A stretch of DNA of 64,000 nucleotides from JASJBU01 sp963797085. Lineage in GTDB: Bacteria; Pseudomonadota; Gammaproteobacteria; Chromatiales; Chromatiaceae. A model generated the notes under the pieces. The model searched no databases. It was not told where the DNA came from and worked only from the letters and a program-made list of their open reading frames with translations. Shown in pieces: positions 27,712 to 36,281 of the stretch; position 1 is the stretch's first letter; each line of letters begins with the position of its first letter. Location of the stretch: contig CAWCOA010000011.1 in assembly GCA_963797085.1 (NCBI GenBank), positions 248,001-312,000 of the forward strand, given 5' to 3'. The position numbers and the translations under genes were made by a program.

Positions 27712-29196
27712 GTGGATAGATCTCTTTCATTATTGCTCTTAATCGTCGTTGGGCTTCTGGCACCCGGATTGGGGCTGGCGGCCGGTAATGGAGATCACCA
27801 TCTAGATCTCACCAATCACTGGGTTGGGTTCACTGCGATAGGCATCTTTGCCCTGGCTTATGCGTTGGTGATGGCTGAAGAGTTTACTCACCTGCGCAAG
27901 TCCAAACCGGTAATTCTGGCGGCCGGACTGATCTGGGCTCTGGTTGCCTGGTACTACTCTTCCCATGGCATTCCAGACGCGGCTGAACATGCGGTGCGTC
28001 ACAACCTGCTGGAGTATGCGGAACTCATGCTCTTCCTACTGGTAGCAATGACCTACATCAATGCCATGGACGAGCGCAACGTCTTCGAAGCCCTGCGCTC
28101 CTGGTTGGTGAGCAAGGGATTTGGCTTCAGACAACTGTTCTGGATCACCGGTGTTCTGGCATTTTTCATCTCACCGGTGGCCGATAACCTGACTACCGCC
28201 CTGTTGATGTGCGCGGTTGTACTGGCAGTGGGTGGGGACAACACGAAATTTGTCCTGCTTGCCTGTATTAATATCGTGGTGGCAGCCAACGCCGGTGGCG
28301 CTTTCAGTCCCTTTGGGGATATCACCACCCTGATGGTCTGGCAGAAGGCCATTGTCACACCCCAGGGTCCGGTGGACTTCGTGGCCTTCTTTGCTCTCTT
28401 CTTCCCCTCGCTGGTCAACTGGCTGGTACCCGCTGTGATTATGACTTTCGCCGTACCCAACAAAAAACCCCAAGGCGGAGGTGAAAGTGTCGCCATGAAA
28501 CGGGGCGCCAAACCTATCATCGCCCTGTTTCTGCTCACCATCATCACTGCAGTCAGTTTCCATAATTTCATTAACTTGCCGCCGGTCATCGGCATGTTGA
28601 CCGGCCTGGCGTATCTGCAGTTCTTCGGCTACTACCTGAAAAAGACCTATCACAGGGAACACATGGTTGAAACCAATGGGGACATTACTGAAATGGAACA
28701 TGACGCACAAATGGGTGACCCGGTGGCCTTCGATGTCTTCAACAGGGTGGCCCGCGCCGAGTGGGACACCCTGCTGTTCTTCTATGGCGTGGTGCTCTGT
28801 GTCGGCGGCTTGGGCTTCATCGGCTACCTGGCCCTGACTTCCGAGGTCATGTACACCCAATGGGGTGCAACTTTGGATCTGAGTGCAAGTATGAATGCCA
28901 CCCCTGCGAATGTGGTGGTCGGAATCCTCTCCGCCATCGTAGACAATATTCCGGTAATGTTTGCGGTACTGACCATGATGCCCGACATGTCCATGGGCCA
29001 ATGGTTGCTGGTGACCTTGACCGCAGGAGTCGGGGGCTCCATGCTATCAATCGGTTCTGCAGCAGGCGTCGCGCTGATGGGGCAGGCACGGGGCAAATAC
29101 ACCTTTTTCGGCCATCTGAAATGGACGCCGATCATCGCTCTTGGCTATATCGCCAGCATCTACACTCACCTTTGGATAAATTCTGGCAGTTTTTAG
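27703..29196 (+). CDS. nhaD: Na+/H+ antiporter NhaD
   Basis: An intact 497-residue inner-membrane antiporter that exchanges internal Na+ or Li+ for protons, important in saline or alkaline conditions. About 12-13 hydrophobic segments are visible. Family signatures include VADNLTTALLMCAVV, ANAGGAFSPFGDITTLMVW, AIVDNIPVMFAV and GVGGSMLSIGSAAGVALMG, the conserved acidic residues lying in the helix breaks. Start is GTG 27703, or GTG 27712 with a GGGG stretch at a good distance; the choice changes three residues. It is the only complete member among three nhaD-derived sequences here (see 32670 and 32926). Confidence 0.95.
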   Translation: MLNVDRSLSLLLLIVVGLLAPGLGLAAGNGDHHLDLTNHWVGFTAIGIFALAYALVMAEEFTHLRKSKPVILAAGLIWALVAWYYSSHGIPDAAEHAVRHNLLEYAELMLFLLVAMTYINAMDERNVFEALRSWLVSKGFGFRQLFWITGVLAFFISPVADNLTTALLMCAVVLAVGGDNTKFVLLACINIVVAANAGGAFSPFGDITTLMVWQKAIVTPQGPVDFVAFFALFFPSLVNWLVPAVIMTFAVPNKKPQGGGESVAMKRGAKPIIALFLLTIITAVSFHNFINLPPVIGMLTGLAYLQFFGYYLKKTYHREHMVETNGDITEMEHDAQMGDPVAFDVFNRVARAEWDTLLFFYGVVLCVGGLGFIGYLALTSEVMYTQWGATLDLSASMNATPANVVVGILSAIVDNIPVMFAVLTMMPDMSMGQWLLVTLTAGVGGSMLSIGSAAGVALMGQARGKYTFFGHLKWTPIIALGYIASIYTHLWINSGSF

Positions 29197-29227
29197 GGCC
29201 ACAGCCATGATTGCATACGGTGAAGGG

Positions 29228-29465
29228 CTACCCCCTCGCCCACTGCATGAATGACGCCATCCCTTGGTCGACTTCTTTGTTGAAGTGTAATACAGAGCCC
29301 GCACTGACGGATGTGTAAATCTACTCCTGGAAGTAATCTCTGATTCGGTCATAGGGGATCAGTTGGTACCGAGGCATATAGACGGCGCAGTCCCTCAGAA
29401 CCGGCGTCTCCCCTGCCGGGAAATCGGCCACTAAGCGATTGTGCCTGGTGGTACTCGGCCACAAA
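29228..29465 (-). pseudogene. IS66-family transposase fragment
   Basis: Reading the minus strand from about 29465, the frame gives FPAGETPVLRDCAVYMPRYQ, then IPYDRIRDYFQE, a TAG, and continues as VSAGSVLHFNKEVDQ to a stop at 29228. These stretches match the conserved IS66 TnpC core (Y-x-x-R-Y-Q-L-I-P-Y-x-R-x-x-x-x-F ... S-x-G-S/T-x-x-N-F-N). Only about 80 codons survive, with an internal stop, and no inverted repeats were found. It is a dead remnant in the 645-base gap between nhaD and the CBS gene; the rest of that gap (29466-29842) shows no gene. Confidence 0.7.
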
Positions 29466-29842
29466 TAGCAAGAAATCAGTCTCGCCAAGCGACTACCGGC
29501 TAAACGCTTTCACTTCACTATCAATGGCGCGTAGTGATTTCATCCGGATCGAATCGGTCAATAGTGGCACCCCCTTTATTCTATAAGTTATTCATCGACT
29601 GGAGTTGCTAGAGGCGCGCACACATTGCAACCGTCATTGAACAATGTCTTAACTGGCAGGCACCCTAATGAGAGCACAGTCCAATTCCCGTAGCGGTTTG
29701 ACAGTCATATGCATTTCTGATCCACAATGCTTGTGTGAATCGTTAATTTTCACCAGGCAGGACCAGCAAAATTAAGCCTATTCAAGCGGGTATTTTCTGG
29801 TACGATTCGTAAATAAATTCACTCATAAAGATAGGGTCCAAT

Positions 29843-30313
29843 ATGAGGCTGGAAAATCTCTGCATTCCGACAAAAGTCATGCGGAAGGGAATGACTTTAC
29901 ATGATTTCTTCAGCGAGGCCGCAAACTGTCGTGTAGCCGGCCTGCCTTATGCGAATGAGCAGGGTAAGATCGTAGGACGCATCTCAATCCGCGATGTGTA
30001 TAAGCACATGGCGGTGCCGGATCACCTGCTACGGGTGGCGGACGCATTGGGCGATCAAACAGACCGATTGGATTTGCCCGAGATGAAGGTCATGGAAACC
30101 ATGGCCCTGCCTGTGGAGACTTATGTATTGTATAACATTACCAGTGTTACCCCGCGTTCATCGGTGGTCAAGGCACTGGCTCTTATGGAACTGCACAACA
30201 CCAGCTACATATTTCTCATTGATGGGGACGACTACAAGGGAGTGGTGACTCGGATGATAATCGCCCAGCGCATGTTACAGTGCGTTCGTGAGATGAAGAA
30301 GAGTGCATCATGA
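29843..30313 (+). CDS. CBS-domain pair protein, coupled to transporter
   Basis: A 156-residue protein made of two CBS motifs (about 12-60 and 85-150), with conserved patterns GLPYANEQGKIVGRISIRD and NTSYIFLIDGDDYKGVVTR. CBS pairs bind adenine nucleotides or other ligands and gate transporters or enzymes. Its stop overlaps the start of the next transporter gene (ATGA at 30310-30313), so the two are translationally coupled; it is probably the regulatory subunit of that transporter. Another CBS-pair gene follows the transporter at 31773. Confidence 0.85.
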   Translation: MRLENLCIPTKVMRKGMTLHDFFSEAANCRVAGLPYANEQGKIVGRISIRDVYKHMAVPDHLLRVADALGDQTDRLDLPEMKVMETMALPVETYVLYNITSVTPRSSVVKALALMELHNTSYIFLIDGDDYKGVVTRMIIAQRMLQCVREMKKSAS

Positions 30314-31636
30314 TGGAGCCTGTTCCCAGCTCGGTAACCCCGGATATGTGGATCGCCGGAGCAATCCTCATCGGGGCCTATGTGCTTATCTTCAGTGAAG
30401 TAATTCATCGCACCCTGGCGGGCGTGATCGGTGCTGTGGCGATGGTGATGGCGGGCATGATCGGCGGTTTTTACGACCAGGCTGAGGCGGTGAGCGCCAT
30501 CGACGCCAACACCATGTTCCTGCTCATCGGCATGATGACCCTGGTAGCAATGCTCAGGCCCACCGGGGGGTTCGAATATCTGGCGATACGCATGGCCAAG
30601 CTCTCCAAGGGGAGCCCGACACGTCTGCTGATCTATCTCTCGACGGTGGTGACCATAATCAGCCTGTTTCTGGACAATGTCACCACTGTGCTGGTATTTG
30701 CACCACTCACAGTAGTTATTGCACGCATGCTCGCCATCAACCCCGTTCCCTATCTGATGGCCGAGGCGTTACTCTCCGACACGGGCGGTGTCGCCACCTT
30801 GGTGGGTGATCCACCCAATGTGATGATCGGCAGCGCCGCAGGCATCGACTTCAACCAGTTCCTGTTTCACATGGGGCCGATCATTTTCGTCGCCTGGCTG
30901 GCCACACTCGGGCTCTTACTGTGGCTGTTCAGGAGCGAGCTGGCTGAACCTATCCAGGGAGGGCTGGATCTTGATGAGAATAAGGCGTTGAAAGACCCCA
31001 AAGGGTTATTCAAGGTCATGTTTGCTATCGGCGTCGTCATTGTACTGTTCTTTATACACCATCATTTCCACTTGTTTCCAGGTTATGTCGCCTGGATCGG
31101 TGTAGCGGTGGCCATGGCGTTGGTGCGACCCGATCCGGAAGAATTACTCAATGGGGTCGATTGGCCGGTACTTGCGTTTTTCGCTGGCCTGTTTATCATC
31201 GTAGGGGGAGTGGAGGGATCCGGCCTGCTCGACCTGCTGGGCACACAACTGGCCGAAGTCGCCAGTGATCCCGGACAAGTTGCTGATGACGGCGCTACTG
31301 ATCATATGGGTTTCGGCGTTTATGAGTGCTGCGGTCGACAATATCCCATTCACCGTGACCATGATTCCCATCATCTCCAGCTTAGAGGCCCAAGGTGTAG
31401 ACGTGATGCCATTATGGTGGGCGTTGGCTCTGGGTGTTGGCCTTGGCGGTAATGGCACACATATCGGATCCACCGCCAATGTCATCTGTGTCGCCGAGGC
31501 GGAACGCTCGGGCATCCCCGAATACCGGATCTCCCCTCTGTTATGGCTGAAAAAGGGTACGCCTGTCATGCTCGTCACCTTGATTACATCCAGCCTTATA
31601 TTTATCGCCTTTTTCGATTACTACAGGGGCGGATGA
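30310..31636 (+). pseudogene. ArsB/NhaD-superfamily ion transporter, one frameshift
   Basis: An ion-transporter superfamily protein with about 11-12 hydrophobic segments. Signatures include SLFLDNVTTVLVFAPLTVV, LLSDTGGVATLVGDPPNVMIG and, after the break, AAVDNIPFTVTMIP and GGNGTHIGSTANV, typical of the ArsB/NhaD/YbiR group. The first frame runs to LAEVASDPG; the conserved KLLMTALLIIWVSAFMSAAV lies in the next frame. Removing one G of the pair at 31273-31274 joins them into a ~441-residue protein of normal length. Substrate (Na+, anion or arsenite) cannot be told from the sequence. The overlap with the CBS gene suggests ligand-dependent control. Confidence 0.82.
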
Positions 31637-31772
31637 AAAGAGATCGACCAGGAGAGCAGCTAGCTAGCACTCCATGTCCAACACCGCTACGAGGCCCAGA
31701 GTCACGGATCAAACATACCCCATTGGCTTAGTCGGCGGGGTACATAAAACCACAATATGAAAAGATTTACTC

Positions 31773-32243
31773 ATGGAAAAACGAAACCTGCTTAATGCTC
31801 TGACCGTGGCCGATGTCTGGGAGCTAGTGATCGATGAACCCAGCACCATCGGGCCAGACGCCCCTCTTGTTGAGTTGCTGGAGAAGATGGTTGAGGATAC
31901 GCGCACCCGACATGTTTATGTTGTGGATGAGGAAAGCCGCTTTCTTGGGACCGTGCGCATGACAACCGTGACTGAGCTACTGTTCCCCTTGCCAGCGCTA
32001 AATGCTGTGATGTCAGAGCCTTACTTGTTCCACCGTATCAACTTGGGAAGTCAAACCGTCAGGGAGGTCATGAACCAAAATCCCCGCAAAGTCAACACCG
32101 ACAGTGGGTTACAGGATCTGGCCAGTATTCTTATAGAAGAAAGGATCACGGAGCTTCCAGTGGTCGATGAGTCCAACATACTCATAGGACAAGTCAATAT
32201 GTATGAGATAATCAAGGCCTATTTGCAGATCCGCCAAAAATAA
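31773..32243 (+). CDS. CBS-domain pair protein
   Basis: A 156-residue protein with two CBS motifs (about 15-75 and 95-152): RHVYVVDEESRFLGTVRMTT and ITELPVVDESNILIGQVNMY. It lies downstream of the ArsB/NhaD-like transporter on the same strand and is the same length as the CBS protein upstream of it, though the two sequences are clearly diverged. It probably acts as a nucleotide- or ion-sensing module for one of the neighbouring antiporters. The 682-base gap that follows (32244-32925) has no intact gene, only an nhaD scrap. Confidence 0.85.
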   Translation: MEKRNLLNALTVADVWELVIDEPSTIGPDAPLVELLEKMVEDTRTRHVYVVDEESRFLGTVRMTTVTELLFPLPALNAVMSEPYLFHRINLGSQTVREVMNQNPRKVNTDSGLQDLASILIEERITELPVVDESNILIGQVNMYEIIKAYLQIRQK

Positions 32244-32669
32244 GTCGTCGCAGTAGCAACGACGCTTACACCATACCCCTTCCACAGATGCTGGCGAGCG
32301 GTTTGTGCAAGCAGGCTGGTTTCCTCCCGCCATCGCAGAAATCTGTGTGAATTCTCAGCCCCGTCGGGTTTCCCGGTGGTGCCGCGATCTTGCATCCAGC
32401 AATAAGCTATATGCCGATCATAATATATGCTAGATGCGCGTATCAGTCTGGCGCATATGTGAACACAAAACGACAGTCTCTCCCGGCAGACGGAAGCCCC
32501 TTCCAATAATCCATAGGTATGGTGCTTCAGTCCCCAAACAGTCTCTCAAGCACCTGGTAATCCAACAGCACTTTTCAGCAGCACGCAATCCCAGGCGCTG
32601 ACTGAAAGGGAATTCATGTATCGTGTGTTATGAAACAGAGCCGGGCTGGATGGATTGACTCTACCGATC

Positions 32670-32773
32670 GCAGCTCAAAGCTCGGCTACCAGTGTCGCAT
32701 TGATGGGGCGGGTAAGGGTAAGTACACCTTTTTTAGCCATTTCAAGTGGTCACCAGTGACTAACCAATGCTAG
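32670..32773 (+). pseudogene. nhaD C-terminal fragment
   Basis: The frame gives GKGKYTFFSHFKWSPVTN before a TAG at the end, matching the C-terminal GQARGKYTFFGHLKWTPI region of the intact nhaD. The preceding ~35 bases also align with the nhaD codons for SIGSAAGVALMG, but with indels. It is a short remnant of a third nhaD copy lying immediately upstream of the second, degenerate one. Confidence 0.65.
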
Positions 32774-32925
32774 GTCGCCATAATTTAACCCATTTATGAT
32801 CAACGAAAACATTTTCTAATCGCCATCTCGAACCTCTGGAAAAGCGATGTCCAAAGTTCCGGTTCCAGGATATTCGGGTATGCTGTAAGAAACCCATTGC
32901 ATCACTACCGAATCACTACAAATTT

Positions 32926-34360
32926 ATGGTGAAGCACCCAGCGGTTCTATTTCTCCTATTTCCCTCGCTGACCTGGGCGGATCATATGTCCACAGTTCCC
33001 AGCGACATTAGCTATCAGTGGGTTAGTTACACAAGCCTGGCCATCTTCATTGCCGCCATGCTGCTGGTCAGTTTTGAAGAGTTCATCGACCTGCGGAAAT
33101 CCAAACCGACGTTGCTCTCCGCCGGCATGATCTGGGCCCTGATCGGGCTGTCAGCGCAGGGAGTCGACGAGGCACAACTCGCTGAATCTGCCGTGCGGCA
33201 AAGCCTTCTGCAATATGCCGAACTGATGCTCTTCATGCTGGTGGTGATGACCTACATCAACGCCATGACCGAACGCAGAGTCTTCGCTGCGCTGCGTAGC
33301 TGAATGAGCAGCCGTCGCTTCAGCTACCGGCAACTCTTTTGGCTGACAGGGTTCAGCAGCTTTTTTCTTTCGCCGTTCCTGGACAATCTTTCCACGGCCC
33401 TATTGATGGGAGCCGTAGTGATCGCCACCGGGCGTGAGAACCTGCGCTTCGTCTGCCTGGCCTGTGTAAATGTTGTGATAGCCTCGAACGCCGGCGGTGC
33501 CTTCAGCCCTTTCGGTGACATTACCACCCTCATGGTCTGGCAACAGGATATTATCAGTGATAAAGGCCGGGTCGAATTCTTCGCATTTTTTTTCACTCTT
33601 TTTCCCATCGCTCGTCAACTACCTGATTCCCAGTCTCTTTATGCATTTTGCCGTACCACCTGGCCGACTTCATGAGACCCAGCCAGCGGTGGCGATGTTA
33701 CGTGGCGCACGCCGCATCATTGCACTTTTCCTGCTGACGATTGCCACCGCTGTATGTTTTCAGGGATTACTGCACCTGCCAGCCGTAATCGGCGTCCTCA
33801 CCGGGCTCTCCTATCTGCAGTTTTTTGGTTTCTACCTAAAAATGACCCATAAAAAATACGATCTCGACCTGGCTGACGAAGGAACCCTCACTTTGCCTTT
33901 TGTGGCTGACAGCAAACGCCCTTTCGATGTGTTTCTCAGGGTAGCGCGTGCCGAATGGGACACCCTGCTCTTTCTCTGTGGCGTTATCCTCTCTGTCGGA
34001 GGCCTGGGCCATCTGGGTCTGCTGGCAATGGCATCCGAAGTCATGTACGCGCAATGGGGGGCAAGGATCACTAATATAGTTGTCGGGCTATCCTCCTCAG
34101 TTCTGGAAAACATTCCTACTATGTCCGCGGTTCTGGCAATGAGCCCCGAAATGTCCATGGGACAATGGCTGCTGGTTACTCTGACCGCAGGCGTTGGCGG
34201 CAGTCTGCTTTCCATTGGCTCAGCTGCAGGCATTGCACTGATGGGGCAGGCCAATAGCCAGTACACCTTCTTCAGCCATTAGCGATGGACACCCGTCATC
34301 CTTCTGGGATACGCAATCAGCATTCTGCTGCATCTGTGGATCAACGCCAGACTTTTTTAA
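32926..34360 (+). pseudogene. nhaD: NhaD antiporter, second copy, inactivated
   Basis: A second nhaD closely similar to the intact one. It starts MVKHPAVLFLLFPSLTWA and keeps DNLSTALLMGAVV, NAGGAFSPFGDITTLMVW and GGSLLSIGSAAGIALMG. Three lesions break it: an in-frame TGA at 33301-33303 exactly where the intact gene has Trp (RSW), one extra T in an eight-T run at 33586-33593, and a TAG at 34280-34282 where the intact gene has Lys (HLKWTP), after which RWTPVILLGYAISILLHLW continues to the normal stop at 34360. Two substitutions to stop codons are hard to explain as sequencing error, so this copy is a genuine pseudogene. Confidence 0.9.
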
Positions 34361-34421
34361 GCCCCCAGTGGAGGGTTTTCCTGTCTATCCCTTCTGTCCA
34401 AGTGGAAATGCATAAATGCCA

Positions 34422-34430
34422 TGGTATAGT
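34422..34430 (+). promoter_or_regulatory. Extended -10 promoter of prk
   Basis: TGG-TATAGT is an extended -10 element with start expected near 34437, about 70 bases upstream of the prk ATG. The leader contains a short inverted repeat (TCTCCCGG / CCGGAGA, around 34452-34473). No good -35 is seen, as often with extended -10 promoters. Confidence 0.45.
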
Positions 34431-34506
34431 TGGCGCCATTCTTTGAACCCATCTCCCGGACGAGCGCCGGAGAAATGCACCAAAACGATTAAAAAGGGAG
34501 AGACCC

Positions 34507-35379
34507 ATGTCGAAAAAACATCCAGTCGTCGCAGTAACCGGTTCATCCGGCGCTGGCACCACCACCGTGAAGCGCGCTTTCGAGCACATCTTTTTCCGCG
34601 ATGGTATCAAACCCGCCGTGGTCGAGGGTGACAGTTTTCATCGTTACTCCCGTGTCGAGATGCGTGAGAAAATGGCCGGCGGCATGAGTCACTTCGGCCC
34701 GGAAGCCAATCGCTTCGACAAACTCGCCGGTCTTTTCAAGACCTATGGTGAGACCGGATCCGGTGAGAAGCGCTATTACCTGCACAGCGAGGAAGAGGCT
34801 GTCGAGCATAACGCCCGTCTTGGCTGTGACCACAAACCAGGTGAGTTTACCCCCTGGGAGAAGATCGATGAGGGCACCGACCTGTTATTCTACGAAGGTC
34901 TGCATGGCCTGGCGGTAGCCGGTGACGACGACGTGGCCAAACACGTCGATCTGGGTGTAGGCGTGGTGCCGATCGTCAACCTGGAGTGGATCCAAAAAAT
35001 CTTCCGTGACAATGCGGAACGTGGTCACAGCGAAGAGGCCATTGTCGACACCATCATGCGCCGCATGCCTGACTACATCAACCACATCACCCCTCAGTTC
35101 TCACGCACCGACATCAACTTCCAGCGCGTTCCAACGGTGGATACCTCGAATCCTTTCATCACTCGCGACATTCCGACCCCGGACGAGAGCTTCGTGGTCA
35201 TCCGCTTCGAGGACCCGAAGAAATTCGATACCGATTTCCCCTATCTGATGTCGATGATCGACGGTTCATTTATGTCCCGGCGTAATTCCATCGTGGTGCC
35301 CGGCGGCAAGATGGGCTTTGCCATGGAGATCATCCTGCAACCCATCATCGAAAACATGATGGACGCACGTAACGTCTAA
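34507..35379 (+). CDS. prk: Phosphoribulokinase
   Basis: ATP-dependent phosphorylation of ribulose 5-phosphate to ribulose 1,5-bisphosphate, the committed step that supplies RuBisCO in the Calvin cycle. The 290-residue protein is the short proteobacterial class I form. The P-loop GSSGAGTTT is at residues 12-20, then VEGDSFHRY with the catalytic Asp and the substrate-binding motif MSHFGPEANRFD. ATG is preceded by GGGAGAG. It is a single-gene unit with its own promoter and a strong terminator. Calvin-cycle genes elsewhere must supply RuBisCO, since the nearby cbb locus is only a scar (38279-39137). Confidence 0.97.
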   Translation: MSKKHPVVAVTGSSGAGTTTVKRAFEHIFFRDGIKPAVVEGDSFHRYSRVEMREKMAGGMSHFGPEANRFDKLAGLFKTYGETGSGEKRYYLHSEEEAVEHNARLGCDHKPGEFTPWEKIDEGTDLLFYEGLHGLAVAGDDDVAKHVDLGVGVVPIVNLEWIQKIFRDNAERGHSEEAIVDTIMRRMPDYINHITPQFSRTDINFQRVPTVDTSNPFITRDIPTPDESFVVIRFEDPKKFDTDFPYLMSMIDGSFMSRRNSIVVPGGKMGFAMEIILQPIIENMMDARNV

Positions 35380-35396
35380 GCAGGGGCTTAGCTCCT

Positions 35397-35436
35397 CAAA
35401 AAGCCACGGCGCCTTGCGGCCCCGTGGCTTTTTTAT
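35397..35436 (+). terminator. Rho-independent terminator of prk
   Basis: AAGCCACGG (35401-35409) pairs with CCGTGGCTT (35422-35430) around a GC-rich loop, followed by a T6 tract. The A-rich left arm gives partial function for transcription arriving from the opposite side. Confidence 0.88.
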
Positions 35437-35478
35437 TATTTCTTAACCAAGCAGATTTTTAGGTCAGGAAGCGCGCCC

Positions 35479-36264
35479 TCAATCGTATTCCCGGTCCTTC
35501 CAGTTGCGCAGAGCAGTGAAGACCTCGGTATGTCCCTCAAGTGAATGGCCAGCGAAATGTTCCGCTGCTGCGATCACCCCAGGAACCGAGGTTCGCAGAA
35601 ACGGATTGGTGGCCAGCTCAAGGGAGAGCTGGGATGGCACCGTAGGCTTACCGGCATCTCGTTTTTGTTTTTCCGCCAGGATACGTTGCTTAAGCGCCTC
35701 GCTGTCCGGTTCGACCCAGTTCGCAAATCCCAGATTCGCCAGAGTGTATTCATGTGCGCAATAGACCCAGGTATCGCCCGGTAATTCTGCAATCCGACGC
35801 AATGAATCTGCCAACTGCTCAAAGGTGCCATCAAACACCCTTCCACAACCCGCGGCAAACAAGGTATCGCCACAGAACAGAGCGTCTTCGCCATGATAGG
35901 CGATATGGCCTGCCGTATGGCCTGGCACTTCCATCACCTCAAAAGCGGCATACAGCCCTGGCAGGACGACCCGATCACCCTCAGCCAGCGGTCGGTTCAA
36001 ACCCCTGATGGAGTTTTTTGCCGGTCCGTAAACTGCAATGTCCGGATAGGACAGCAACAATTCAGGCACCCCGCCGATGTGATCATAATGATGATGGGTC
36101 AAGAGGATAGCCGTAAGCTCTGCATTCCGCTCCTGCAGCCAATCCAACACCGGGCTTTCATCACCGGGGTCCACAGCCACGAACTGGCGTGAATCCGGGT
36201 CACCGATCATCCAGATATAATTGTCATCAAACGCAGCGACAGGGTGGATAGCAAGCGTCGTCAT
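35479..36264 (-). CDS. gloB: Hydroxyacylglutathione hydrolase (glyoxalase II)
   Basis: Metallo-beta-lactamase-fold hydrolase that splits S-D-lactoylglutathione to D-lactate and glutathione, completing methylglyoxal detoxification. The 261-residue length is typical. The dinuclear metal site THHHYDH is at residues 56-62, followed by GHTAGHIAY, the bridging Asp in FCGDTLF and the late H in CAHEYT. The C-terminal helical glutathione-binding part is complete. It starts at ATG 36264, 17 bases after the dxs stop on the same strand, so the two are probably co-transcribed. Confidence 0.96.
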   Translation of the reverse strand: MTTLAIHPVAAFDDNYIWMIGDPDSRQFVAVDPGDESPVLDWLQERNAELTAILLTHHHYDHIGGVPELLLSYPDIAVYGPAKNSIRGLNRPLAEGDRVVLPGLYAAFEVMEVPGHTAGHIAYHGEDALFCGDTLFAAGCGRVFDGTFEQLADSLRRIAELPGDTWVYCAHEYTLANLGFANWVEPDSEALKQRILAEKQKRDAGKPTVPSQLSLELATNPFLRTSVPGVIAAAEHFAGHSLEGHTEVFTALRNWKDREYD

Positions 36265-36281
36265 ATCGGCGAATAGTCCGC

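Noticed and set aside
32219..32506. 95-codon minus-strand frame downstream of the second CBS gene
   Set aside because: No recognisable domain, no ribosome-binding site, overlaps the CBS gene end; best treated as non-coding or decayed DNA.
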